From CAIZGX01 sp044239865 (GTDB lineage Bacteria > Bacteroidota > Bacteroidia > Flavobacteriales_D > Sanyastnellaceae): DNA of 64,000 nucleotides. The position numbers and the translations under genes were made by a program. Positions 25,071-34,106 of this stretch are shown here, piece after piece (the stretch's first letter is position 1; the number at the start of each line of letters is the position of its first letter). Location: positions 186,001 to 250,000 of the forward strand of contig JBIIAO010000002.1 in NCBI GenBank assembly GCA_044239865.1. The letters are read 5' to 3'. The notes below the pieces were generated by a model. It did not search any database. It saw only the letters and a program-made list of their open reading frames with translations, and was not told the origin of the DNA.

Positions 25071-28000
25071 TTATGCTTCAGTTTCTTCAATGTTTCTAAC
25101 TTTTGTCATGTAGAATACGTTGGGCTGAATTCCAACTTCTTCTAATGAATGGTATGAGCGGTTGTTCTTCGAACGATCAGTGTTCTCTGATTTTGTATCG
25201 TTCAAATCACCGAATACAATGGCGTGCGTAGGACAAGCCTCAGCACATGCTGTAACGATTGATCCGTCTTGAACAGGGGTACCATCTTTCTTAGCTTGTA
25301 ATTTACCCGCTTGAATACGTTGTTGGCACATGCTACATTTCTCCATAACACCACGTGTACGAACAGTAACGTCTGGATTCAACACCCAACGAAGACTTTC
25401 ATCTTGTGACGGATTGAAGTTCGCAAACTTATCGTTTGTTACATAGTTGAACCAGTTGAAACGACGAACTTTGTATGGACAGTTGTTTGCGCAGTAACGG
25501 GTACCAATACAACGGTTGTAAGCCATGTTGTTCAATCCTTCATTACTGTGTGTCGTTGCAGCAACAGGACAAACCGTTTCGCAAGGAGCGTGGTTACAGT
25601 GCTGACACATCATTGGCATGTGAACAGTGCGTGGATTCTCTTCTGGATTCTCCATTTCACGGTAAGCACCAATTGCTCCTTTACCTGTTGCCTCTTCCGT
25701 TTTTTCTAACGTTTGAGATAAATCAATAGGCTGGAATTCAGAAGAGAAATAACGGTCGATGCGCATCCAGTGCATATCACGGTGACGACGAACTTCGTCT
25801 TTACCTACAACAGGAACGTTGTTCTCTGTGTGACAAGCTGTAATACAAGAACCGCAACCGATACAAGAAGACAAATCAATTGTCAATCCCCAACGGTGAC
25901 CAGCTCCTTCTACAGGATGATCTCTATACAAATCAAATTCTTTAACCGGCTTACGGTCTGCTGGATTAATCTTTCCATCTCCATTCACATCTTCGTGAAC
26001 AGGTAATGATGGAACCAAATTCCATGAAGCTGTTCCTTTTTCAGCTTCTTTCTCAGCTAAATACTTTCCTAGAACCGTTTCTCTTACAACTGAATCACGA
26101 CCCATTACGGTGTTGTGCAGTTGTGTTGAAGCCAATTCGTATGTTTCCTCTGTAACTTCTAGAGTTGCAGTTCCAATGTATTGACGAGTAGTCGAAGTTG
26201 AAACGAATTGAAAAGCGTTCTGACCAATGGTCTTAGGCATTCCGTTTTCATTCAATTCATACTCACCATTAGCCGCTGTTTGATAAGCTGCTTTACCGAT
26301 TTTTTCGTTGTTTGCACCACGACCATAACCCAAAGCAATTCCAATGGTTCCTGGCTTTTGGCCTGGGGTTGGACATACCGGCAAGGTTACTGTTTTTCCG
26401 TTTATGGTTACTTTAACAACTGATGCAGGATCATCTTGAGCGATGTAAGAATTTAAATTCAAACGCTTAACATCGGTCGGAGACATAGCTACATAATTGT
26501 CCCAAGTAACTTTAGTAATCGGATCAGGTGTTTCTTGAAGAACAGGGTTATTTGCATAATCTCCAGCTCCAATGGTAACCTTCTGATAAAAACTAACCTC
26601 CCACTCCGCTGTTGCCATTGAACTTGCATTCGAAATTGCAGTTGCTAAGTCGTAAGATACAGGCGATGATGCAATAACAGGCGCTGCAACTGCGGCTGCC
26701 GCTGCTACAACAATTGGAGCAGCTGCGGGTGCAGTAACTTCTGCTTGAGCAGGCGCTCCTGAAGCTAAAATCGGAACAATAACCGCTGCATTCTCTGCTT
26801 TCGGTAATGCAACATTGTGCGTAGTTCCATTATGAATACTCATGTTGAACAAGTCTGAAGACAAACCTGCATGAGTTCCTTTGATATAATCGTAGTAAGA
26901 AATTGAATTACCAGACCAACGCAACAAGCTCTCTTGTGCAGGACGTGTATTGTAAAGCGGAGTAATGGTTGGTTGAACGAAATCTATTCGTCCAGCCATT
27001 GGCTCTAAATCGTTCCATGACTCTAAGTAATGGTGATCTGGAGCATTGTAAGTCGCTTTAGCTGAAGTCTCATCGGCATATCCATTGAAACTAACTACAG
27101 TAGCAACCTTACCCATTGCAGCTTTGAAACCTGCCGCATCCGCGTAAGAATATCCAGGATTCGCTCCGTAAACGATTAGCGCTCCCACTTGACCGTTGTT
27201 CATTTCACCAACCAAACGATCCATTGCTGCATCGTCTCCTTGGAAGAAATTAACTGGCTTGTCAGCATTCAATGTTGAACCGTAGTTCTTCAATTCGTTG
27301 TTAATGGCACAAACAATAGATTGAACATCTACATTGTTGCTTCCCGCAATAACAATGCTCTCACCTGCATTCGCTTTCAACTCTTCAGCAATACGTGCAA
27401 TACGCGCTGAATCAACTCCTGCAACTTCGGCGCTTCCGCCTTTGATTGCATTGTACAACGCAGCAACTACAGCACCTTCTTGTGACGGTTTAATTGGAAT
27501 ACGAACATCGGCGTTCGATCCAGTCAATGACATCGTTGCTTCGAACTGGTAATGTTTGCTCATCCACTCACCCTCTGGGCGACGAGTTGAAGCATAGGCA
27601 CCTTGGAACAAGTTCGAAGACATCCATGTGCCTAAGAAATCAGATCCTACTGAAACAATTGTTTTTGCTTTTGAAAAGTCAATAGCAGGAATTACTTCCT
27701 TACCTAAAACATTCTTGTGCGCTAGACGCATACCTTGGTATGAAATAGCATCCCATTGAATGTGCTGAACCTTCCCAGTATATTTTGCAGAGAACTCAGC
27801 GATTGCACGCTTAGCACTTGGACTAATTACAGTATTAGACAGAATTCGAATGGAAGAAGCACTTGCCAATGCCGAAGAAATTTCAGCATCTATTGTACCC
27901 CAATCGCTAGAAGAACCAGCTTTCATTGGTCCTTGAAGACGAGCACTATCGTATAGTCCCAATACCGAAGCATTGATTCTAGAAGAAACCGCACCGCCAC

Positions 28001-28382
28001 CAATTCCGTGTTCTTTGTTTCCTTTAATGAAGATTGGACGACCCTCGCGTGTTTTCACAAACAAGTTCGCATACTCATTTCCATCATAGAAAGAAGATGC
28101 GTAGTAATTCGCAATACCCGGAGTGATTTCCTCTGGCTTAACCACGTAAGGAATACTTTTTATTACCGGAGTTTCGCAAGCAGCAAGCGTTGCAGCAGCT
28201 ACACTGAATCCCATGAACTTCAAGAAGTCACGACGTCCAGTGTTACTTTCAGCAAGCTTATCATTACCCAAAAAGCTTTCAACGCTTTCAGACTTTGCAA
28301 ACTCGTTTGACATGCTTTCTTGGAAAGAAGAAGTGTTCTCCAACTCTTCCATTCCTGTCCAGTATTTTTTATTCATACCCAT
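25071..28382 (-). CDS. actB: Alternative complex III subunit ActB (molybdopterin oxidoreductase-like plus 4Fe-4S ferredoxin domain)
   Basis: ActB is the large periplasmic iron-sulfur subunit. The start is placed at ATG 28382 (MGMNKKYWTGMEEL), giving 1103 residues; an in-frame TTG at 28397 is a less likely start. After about 45 residues comes an internal twin-arginine motif RRDFLK followed by a hydrophobic run and LAAC, typical of ActB. Then follow a cofactor-free molybdopterin-type domain and a C-terminal ferredoxin region with four Cys clusters: CIGCGSCITACH, CQHCNHAPCETVCP, CIGTRYCANNCP and CSMCQQRI plus CAEACP. Two oddities are an Ala/Pro/Val-rich linker (about 537-577) and a perfect EF-hand-type loop DVNGDGKINPAD (798-809). 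Confidence 0.95.
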   Translation of the reverse strand: MGMNKKYWTGMEELENTSSFQESMSNEFAKSESVESFLGNDKLAESNTGRRDFLKFMGFSVAAATLAACETPVIKSIPYVVKPEEITPGIANYYASSFYDGNEYANLFVKTREGRPIFIKGNKEHGIGGGAVSSRINASVLGLYDSARLQGPMKAGSSSDWGTIDAEISSALASASSIRILSNTVISPSAKRAIAEFSAKYTGKVQHIQWDAISYQGMRLAHKNVLGKEVIPAIDFSKAKTIVSVGSDFLGTWMSSNLFQGAYASTRRPEGEWMSKHYQFEATMSLTGSNADVRIPIKPSQEGAVVAALYNAIKGGSAEVAGVDSARIARIAEELKANAGESIVIAGSNNVDVQSIVCAINNELKNYGSTLNADKPVNFFQGDDAAMDRLVGEMNNGQVGALIVYGANPGYSYADAAGFKAAMGKVATVVSFNGYADETSAKATYNAPDHHYLESWNDLEPMAGRIDFVQPTITPLYNTRPAQESLLRWSGNSISYYDYIKGTHAGLSSDLFNMSIHNGTTHNVALPKAENAAVIVPILASGAPAQAEVTAPAAAPIVVAAAAAVAAPVIASSPVSYDLATAISNASSMATAEWEVSFYQKVTIGAGDYANNPVLQETPDPITKVTWDNYVAMSPTDVKRLNLNSYIAQDDPASVVKVTINGKTVTLPVCPTPGQKPGTIGIALGYGRGANNEKIGKAAYQTAANGEYELNENGMPKTIGQNAFQFVSTSTTRQYIGTATLEVTEETYELASTQLHNTVMGRDSVVRETVLGKYLAEKEAEKGTASWNLVPSLPVHEDVNGDGKINPADRKPVKEFDLYRDHPVEGAGHRWGLTIDLSSCIGCGSCITACHTENNVPVVGKDEVRRHRDMHWMRIDRYFSSEFQPIDLSQTLEKTEEATGKGAIGAYREMENPEENPRTVHMPMMCQHCNHAPCETVCPVAATTHSNEGLNNMAYNRCIGTRYCANNCPYKVRRFNWFNYVTNDKFANFNPSQDESLRWVLNPDVTVRTRGVMEKCSMCQQRIQAGKLQAKKDGTPVQDGSIVTACAEACPTHAIVFGDLNDTKSENTDRSKNNRSYHSLEEVGIQPNVFYMTKVRNIEETEA

Positions 28383-28403
28383 GATATTCAGGTCCAATCA
28401 AAA

Positions 28404-29837
28404 TTAATAGTGACATTTTCCACATTCCCATCCACCCATTCCTTTTACAGAAATCTCTGGACGTAATGTATCTAGCTTCTCTCCCAACTTCATTCCGTCT
28501 ATGTTATCTTGAAGCAAAGCACGCAGGGTGCGCTTTCCAGCTTCAGTAGATTTGAAACGCTCATGCATTTCTTCATAGTACCCGCTTGAAGTCAAGTCGA
28601 TTTTCTTCTCTTTGTGACATTCAATACACCATCCCATTGTAAGAGTTGGCTTAGTCAATTTCACCAATCCCTCTACATCTTCCTGAAGATTAATTTCTTC
28701 TGTAGTTGCTTGACGACCGGTTGTGTAAGTTTGAACTGGACCGTGACATTGCTTACAATCAATCTTTCCAACCGTTACGTGCTGGCTGTGGTTGAAGTAA
28801 ACGTGATCCGGTAAATTGTGAACCTTATTCCAAACAATTGGCTTTTGATCGTAGTTCGCAATGTATTGTTTTGAAATAGTATCGAAACCAATGGCAGCAT
28901 AGATCTTGGCAATCTCTTTTGATCCTGTGATTGGACCTTTGTTAATACCCTTGTGACAGTTCATACAAACATTCACTGAAGGAATACTCGCATGTTTCGA
29001 TTTACCGGCACTGCTATGACAATATTGACAATCAATTTCGTTTTTACAAACGTGACTTGCGTGTGAGAACCAAATAGGTTGCTCCGGGTTGTAGCCTTCG
29101 TAAACACCAATATCCATCAATGTTCCGTAACCCACAACTACAAAGTAACAAACCAAGAAGACACCCACAATTCCAACGAATCCTTTGTTCTTCCACATCC
29201 AAGCCTTCATTGAAGACCAGTATCCTTTATGCTCTTCTTCTTCCGATGAATCACCCTCGGCATTGGCCGCTTTCAATGAACGTGAAATGTTAGCTGCAGA
29301 AACACCAACAATAGCTAGAATTAATCCTATAATAATTATCCAAATAACTCCGCCTCCACCGTTCGCCTCTTCTTCCTCGGCCTTCATCTTAGCCATATCT
29401 TCTACTGTGATACAATTCGGACCTTCGTCTTTCTTTGCTCCAGCACCGCCACCCGATTTAACATACGTTAAGATGTGATTAATCTCTTCTTTGGTCACTG
29501 CTTGCGCAGCCATCCAACCGTAGGTGCCAACATACTTATCTACCAAGCCCTTGATGTATGGATCACCCGACGCGGCAGCAGCTTGAGGATTATTGATCCA
29601 CTTTACAATCAGCTCATCCTTACCGGCCCAACGGTCTGAAATACCTTTCAAACCAGGCGCAGCCAAGATTTCATCTGTTATTTTGTGACACGACGCACAA
29701 TTGGCGTTGAAGAGCTCGGCACCCTTAACTGGGTCCCCACCTTCGTGAATGTTAGCAGCGTAAGACGCTGAAAACAAGGATAGGTTAACAATCGATAATA
29801 ACGCTAATCCTTTTAAACTTGCTAGAAGTCGCTTCAT
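28404..29837 (-). CDS. actA: Alternative complex III subunit ActA, multiheme cytochrome c with N-terminal monoheme domain
   Basis: The 477-residue protein has a signal peptide (about 1-27). A class I cytochrome c domain with one CASCH heme site (near residue 50) follows, then two hydrophobic helices (GGVIWIIIIGLILAIVG and GFVGIVGVFLVCYFVVVGYG). The C-terminal multiheme part has five CxxCH sites: CQYCH, CMNCH, CKQCH, CIECH and CGKCH. So six hemes in total, the fused architecture common in Bacteroidota. It is the first gene of the act-cox operon. A perfect -7 box (TAAATTTG) lies 39 bases before the start. Confidence 0.94.
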   Translation of the reverse strand: MKRLLASLKGLALLSIVNLSLFSASYAANIHEGGDPVKGAELFNANCASCHKITDEILAAPGLKGISDRWAGKDELIVKWINNPQAAAASGDPYIKGLVDKYVGTYGWMAAQAVTKEEINHILTYVKSGGGAGAKKDEGPNCITVEDMAKMKAEEEEANGGGGVIWIIIIGLILAIVGVSAANISRSLKAANAEGDSSEEEEHKGYWSSMKAWMWKNKGFVGIVGVFLVCYFVVVGYGTLMDIGVYEGYNPEQPIWFSHASHVCKNEIDCQYCHSSAGKSKHASIPSVNVCMNCHKGINKGPITGSKEIAKIYAAIGFDTISKQYIANYDQKPIVWNKVHNLPDHVYFNHSQHVTVGKIDCKQCHGPVQTYTTGRQATTEEINLQEDVEGLVKLTKPTLTMGWCIECHKEKKIDLTSSGYYEEMHERFKSTEAGKRTLRALLQDNIDGMKLGEKLDTLRPEISVKGMGGWECGKCHY

Positions 29838-29875
29838 TCCTGGTCTTTTTACAAAAATCCTTATTTAATGCGTCG

Positions 29876-29883
29876 CAAATTTA
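29876..29883 (-). promoter_or_regulatory. -7 element of the act-cox operon
   Basis: TAAATTTG on the minus strand is a perfect TAnnTTTG, about 39 bases upstream of the actA ATG. At the -33 distance there is TTTC rather than TTTG. The 29838-30036 gap (199 bases) holds this and the divergent promoter of the SPOR-like gene; I see nothing else in it. Confidence 0.55.
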
Positions 29884-29998
29884 CTTCACGAGGTTTATCA
29901 CAGAAATGTCATTTTCATCTATTTCTTAATTTATACCTATTCTAAATAACATTCGCGTCATTTTCATTGTTACTCTATTGATTCATTGACGTTTATGT

Positions 29999-30029
29999 TT
30001 TGTACTTCAAAAACGCTGGCGTACCTTTG
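29999..30029 (+). promoter_or_regulatory. Promoter of the SPOR-like gene
   Basis: TTTG (29999-30002), a 19 bp spacer, then TACCTTTG (30022-30029): a perfect match to the Bacteroidota consensus. The ATG follows after seven bases, so the leader is almost absent. Confidence 0.75.
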
Positions 30030-30036
30030 TTAAGAA

Positions 30037-30507
30037 ATGAAAGATATCATGCGCCTTTTACTTACTCTTCTAATTTTTGCTGCTTTCAGCACTTCAGCTC
30101 AAAAGCCTGTATCCAAAGACTTGAAAGCTAAGTCTCCCGTGCAAGACACTCTCAAACCGGGGCATGTTGTTTTTAATGTTCCTCAATCTATCTCGGCTAT
30201 TGAGCAAAACTCAAGAGGAATAAATAACCTTGAAGGGTTTCGTATTCAAATTTTCTTTGGCCCTCTCGAACAAGCAAAAGCAAAAAGACAGGAATTCATG
30301 GCGAAAGGTTTTGTTCATCAGGCCTATCTCGAACAAAACGTTCCCGATTTCAGTTTGCGCATTGGCGATTTCCTAACTGAAACCGACGCCAAAAACGAAC
30401 TGAAAAACTTTAAGACATCCTACCCAAATGCCTTTATTGTCAGGGGACACATTGAACCCCCAAATTTAAATTATTACATCAACGCCATTAACGCTTCGGG
30501 GAAATAA
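30037..30507 (+). CDS. Exported SPOR-like domain protein
   Basis: The 156-residue protein has a signal peptide (MRLLLTLLIFAAFSTSA after an alternative start at 30037) and a C-terminal domain resembling SPOR: GFRIQIFFGPLEQAKAKRQEF, then FSLRIGDFLTETDAKNELKNFKTSYPNAFIV in two halves. SPOR domains bind denuded peptidoglycan glycan strands, often at division sites. The start at 30037 is supported by a perfect promoter seven bases upstream. It is divergent from actA. Function beyond the domain is unknown. Confidence 0.8.
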   Translation: MKDIMRLLLTLLIFAAFSTSAQKPVSKDLKAKSPVQDTLKPGHVVFNVPQSISAIEQNSRGINNLEGFRIQIFFGPLEQAKAKRQEFMAKGFVHQAYLEQNVPDFSLRIGDFLTETDAKNELKNFKTSYPNAFIVRGHIEPPNLNYYINAINASGK

Positions 30508-30573
30508 TTCAAATTGAGAAACATCAGTCAGAGCAGAAGCATTCCTCATTATTTTTTCATTCAGGTTCATTCG

Positions 30574-30581
30574 TAACTTCG
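30574..30581 (+). promoter_or_regulatory. -7 element of hmgA-hpd
   Basis: TAACTTCG, then CCGC, then the hmgA ATG at 30586. Same box and same four-base gap as nadC. No -33 TTG at 19-21 bp. Confidence 0.45.
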
Positions 30582-30585
30582 CCGC

Positions 30586-31740
30586 ATGCCTATTTACCAC
30601 TCACTCGGAAAAACACCTCCAAAACGTCATACAACGTTCTATAAGGAATCTGGCGAATTGCATTACGAACAGCTATTCGGCACAGAAGGATTTACGGGAA
30701 TGTCTTCGTTGCTTTATCACTTGCACAGACCTACCCAAATTAAAAGCATTAGCGCACCCGTTGATGTTTCACCAAAAGCAGCGGTCTATCACAACATAGA
30801 GCCACGCATGCTCAGCGGTTTTAACGTTGCGCCACAAGACGATTTTCTTGAAAGCAGAACGGCTTTGCTTTTCAACAACGACCTGCACATTTCAGTTGCT
30901 GCACCACGCAAAAGTTTAACAGAATATTTCTACAAAAACGCAGATGCAGATGAAGTTATTTTCATACATCGCGGCTCTGGAAAATTGCGAACGTTCTTGG
31001 GAAATATTCCTTTTGAATACGGCGACTACCTGGTCATTCCAAGAGGAATGATTTATCAAATCGATTTCGATACCGAAGACAATCGCCTATTTATTGTTGA
31101 AAGTTTTTCACCCATTGTAACACCGAAGCGATATAGAAATCAATTCGGACAATTGCTAGAAAGTTCACCCTTTTGCGAACGCGATATCAAACGTCCTTCT
31201 GAACTCGAAACGCACGACGAGAAAGGTGATTTCACCATGAAAATAAGAAAGGAAAATCACATGCACACCTTGGTGTATGCGACACATCCTTTCGATGTTG
31301 CAGGCTGGGACGGATATAACTACCCTTACGCATTTTCAATACACAATTTCGAACCCATTACTGGACGTATTCACCAACCGCCTCCAGTGCATCAAACGTT
31401 TGAAGGACACAACTTCGTAATCTGTTCTTTTGTTCCGAGATTATACGATTACCATCCAGATTCTATTCCCGCTCCCTACAACCACAGCAACATCGACTCA
31501 GATGAAGTGTTGTACTACGTAGACGGAGATTTCATGAGCCGAAACCACATTGAAAAAGGATTCATTTCCCTTCACCCTGGTGGAATTCCTCACGGACCAC
31601 ACCCTGGAGCTTATGAAAGAAGCATTGGTCAAAAAGAAACGCAAGAACTTGCGGTAATGATAGACCCTTTCAGACCGCTTCGAATTACCGAAGCTGCCCT
31701 TCAAATTAACGATCCAAATTATATTAAAAGCTGGCTATAA
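30586..31740 (+). CDS. hmgA: Homogentisate 1,2-dioxygenase
   Basis: This Fe(II) enzyme opens the ring of homogentisate to maleylacetoacetate in tyrosine catabolism. The 384-residue protein has the cupin-type family blocks: FIHRGSGKLRTFLGNIPFEYGDYLVIPRGM in two halves, NYPYAFSIHNFEPITGRIHQPPPVHQTFEG in two halves, and the metal-site region DYHPDSIPAPYNHSNIDSDE followed by ISLHPGGIPHGPHPG. It is shorter than the eukaryotic enzymes, as is usual for Bacteroidota. Its stop overlaps the hpd start by one base, so both are made together. The next pathway step (fumarylacetoacetase) is not in the window. Confidence 0.94.
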   Translation: MPIYHSLGKTPPKRHTTFYKESGELHYEQLFGTEGFTGMSSLLYHLHRPTQIKSISAPVDVSPKAAVYHNIEPRMLSGFNVAPQDDFLESRTALLFNNDLHISVAAPRKSLTEYFYKNADADEVIFIHRGSGKLRTFLGNIPFEYGDYLVIPRGMIYQIDFDTEDNRLFIVESFSPIVTPKRYRNQFGQLLESSPFCERDIKRPSELETHDEKGDFTMKIRKENHMHTLVYATHPFDVAGWDGYNYPYAFSIHNFEPITGRIHQPPPVHQTFEGHNFVICSFVPRLYDYHPDSIPAPYNHSNIDSDEVLYYVDGDFMSRNHIEKGFISLHPGGIPHGPHPGAYERSIGQKETQELAVMIDPFRPLRITEAALQINDPNYIKSWL

Positions 31741-32879
31741 TGAATGTTTACGACGCAGGTTCAGAAATAGAAAAAATATTTGCTGACGCCCAAGATTTCC
31801 TACCTCTATTAGGTACCGACTACGTTGAATTGTATGTTGGAAATGCAAAACAATCCGCGCACTATTACATGAGTGCGTGGGGTTTCAAACCCCTTGCCTA
31901 TCGCGGATTAGAAACCGGATCGAAAGATGCCGTTTCGTACGTGCTTCAACAAGATAAAATTCGTCTGGTTCTTACAACCGCGCTTGGTCCTGGTGGTCCA
32001 ATTAACGAACACGTAAACCAACACGGAGACGGAGTTAAAGTCATTGCTTTAATGGTTGATGATGCAACTAAGGCTTGGGAAGAAACCACCGTTCGCGGAG
32101 GAGAAACATGTCTTGATCCTATTCGCTTGAACGATGCCAACGGAGAAATTATCCTAAGCGGAATTCGCACCTATGGTGAAACCTTTCACTACTTCGTTGA
32201 ACGCAAAAATTACAACGGTGTATTCATGCCGGGTTATGTGAAATGGGAACCTGCCTATCAGCCGACAGAAGTTGGATTGAAATACATTGACCACATGGTG
32301 GGAAATGTGGGTTGGAATGAAATGAATAAGTGGGTTGAATTCTACGCGAAAGTGATGGGATTCACGCAGTTGGTGAGCTTCGACGACAAAGACATTTCTA
32401 CCGAATACACTGCATTAATGAGTAAGGTAATGTCGAACGGAAACGGTCGCGTTAAATTCCCAATTAACGAACCCGCTGAAGGAAGAAAGAAAAGCCAAAT
32501 TGAAGAGTACATTCAATTCTACAACGGCGCAGGCGTGCAGCACATTGCTGTTGCAACCAACAACATTATTGAAACGGTTACCGCATTAAAAAACAACGGT
32601 GTTGAATTCTTAACGGTACCGAACACCTATTACGAAACGGTTTTAGATCGTGTTGGAAAAATCGACGAAGACCTTGCTCCGCTTCAGGAACTTGGAATCT
32701 TAATTGATCGCGACGACGAAGGTTACTTGCTTCAAATATTCACGAAGCCAGTTCTAGACAGACCAACCATGTTCTTCGAAATTATTCAAAGAAAAGGCGC
32801 ACAGTCGTTTGGAAAAGGAAACTTCAAAGCACTTTTTGAATCCATTGAACGCGAACAAGAAAGACGCGGAACACTATAA
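31740..32879 (+). CDS. hpd: 4-hydroxyphenylpyruvate dioxygenase
   Basis: HPPD turns 4-hydroxyphenylpyruvate into homogentisate, the substrate of the preceding gene product. The 379-residue protein has two vicinal-oxygen-chelate halves. The Fe(II) ligands are in YIDHMVGNV (first His), GVQHIAVAT (second His) and FFEIIQRKG (Glu). The C-terminal helix GKGNFKALFESIEREQERRG is the typical gate. Length and ligands are complete, so it should be active. Confidence 0.96.
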   Translation: MNVYDAGSEIEKIFADAQDFLPLLGTDYVELYVGNAKQSAHYYMSAWGFKPLAYRGLETGSKDAVSYVLQQDKIRLVLTTALGPGGPINEHVNQHGDGVKVIALMVDDATKAWEETTVRGGETCLDPIRLNDANGEIILSGIRTYGETFHYFVERKNYNGVFMPGYVKWEPAYQPTEVGLKYIDHMVGNVGWNEMNKWVEFYAKVMGFTQLVSFDDKDISTEYTALMSKVMSNGNGRVKFPINEPAEGRKKSQIEEYIQFYNGAGVQHIAVATNNIIETVTALKNNGVEFLTVPNTYYETVLDRVGKIDEDLAPLQELGILIDRDDEGYLLQIFTKPVLDRPTMFFEIIQRKGAQSFGKGNFKALFESIEREQERRGTL

Positions 32880-32882
32880 TTC

Positions 32883-34106
32883 GTGAAGCTATCGCTCTTC
32901 ATTGCTAGACGCTATTTGTTCGCGAAAAAATCGCGAAACATTATAAATGCCATTTCGCTCATTTCGATGAGCGTTGTGGCATTTGTTGCTTGTGCAATGA
33001 TCCTTGTAATGAGTGCCTTCAACGGACTCGAACTTCTTATTGAAGACTTATTCTCGAGCTTCGATGCGCCCATAACCATTGTTGCAAAACAAGGAATGCA
33101 AATCGAAGAGAAAACCATTCCTTTCGAAAAAATACAACAGTTCGAAGGTGTCACTCTCATTGGAAAAGTGATTGAAAACGATGCTTGGTTGCAATACAAC
33201 AATTCCAATACAGTAGCCACCATTAAAGGCATTGAAGCCGCCTATGTAAAAACTTTGCCCACCGACAGCATGGTCTACTCCGGTGAATTTTTACTGGAAG
33301 AAGATTCGGCAAATTATGCCGTTGTAGGGCTTGGTGTTCGAGGAGAATTGCAATTTCCTTCCTCATTAAATCAGCCCGTTATTCTGAACATTAAAACTCC
33401 GGTTGCAGGAAGAAGACTTTCAACCAACCGTGAAAATGCCTTCAACGAAACAAATCTGCGTGTAACTGGAATTTTCACAGCAAATGCAGAACTCGATAAG
33501 AAATATATTTTCCTGCCTTTCCGCTTAGCTCGTGAACTCTATGAAATGGACTCTTCGTTTACTTCATTGGAAATTCAAACTTCACCCAACACCGATTTAA
33601 ATAAGTTGAAAGAGGAATTGCAAGTGCTACTTCCAGATCTCAAAGTTCAAACCCGAGAAGATAAAAACGCACTGGTCTATAAAACGAACCAGAGCGAGAA
33701 ATGGGCCACCTATCTCATTTTAGTTTTCATCTTAATCATTGCAAGCTTTAACATCTTAGCTTCCCTTACCCTTCTTATCATTGAAAAGAAAAAAGACATT
33801 CACGTGATGTATAGCATGGGGGCAACCAAAGCCACCATTCGAAATATATTTATTCTGGAAGGCGTTTTCATCAATCTTACGGGGGCAGTGATTGGAACTG
33901 CGATTGGATTACTGCTTACCTACCTGCAACAAACAGTGGGATTGGTGCGCATGCAAGGCGCTGTGGTCGAGTTTTATCCCGTTCACATTATTCCTTCATC
34001 TGTTGCATTAATTTTCGTTACAGTTTGCACAATCGGAAGTCTCTTTTGCCTTGCATTTGTTCCTGCTTTATTGAAAAAATTTCAATACAACAAGTCGCAA
34101 GATTAA
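32883..34106 (+). CDS. FtsX/LolE-family ABC transporter permease
   Basis: The 407-residue protein starts at GTG 32883 (KLSLFIARRYLFAKKSRN), three bases after hpd. It has one N-terminal transmembrane helix, a periplasmic MacB-type core of about 220 residues, then three C-terminal helices of the FtsX type, with EKKKDIHVMYSMGATKATIR between them. This layout fits LolC/LolE or MacB-like permeases for lipoprotein release or export. No ATPase gene is adjacent. A longer relative is at 48401. Confidence 0.88.
   Translation: MKLSLFIARRYLFAKKSRNIINAISLISMSVVAFVACAMILVMSAFNGLELLIEDLFSSFDAPITIVAKQGMQIEEKTIPFEKIQQFEGVTLIGKVIENDAWLQYNNSNTVATIKGIEAAYVKTLPTDSMVYSGEFLLEEDSANYAVVGLGVRGELQFPSSLNQPVILNIKTPVAGRRLSTNRENAFNETNLRVTGIFTANAELDKKYIFLPFRLARELYEMDSSFTSLEIQTSPNTDLNKLKEELQVLLPDLKVQTREDKNALVYKTNQSEKWATYLILVFILIIASFNILASLTLLIIEKKKDIHVMYSMGATKATIRNIFILEGVFINLTGAVIGTAIGLLLTYLQQTVGLVRMQGAVVEFYPVHIIPSSVALIFVTVCTIGSLFCLAFVPALLKKFQYNKSQD

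Noticed and set aside
29838..30036. tRNA or small RNA gene in the gap between actA and the SPOR-like gene
   Set aside because: No cloverleaf or terminator is visible; the gap is A/T-rich and explained by two divergent promoters.
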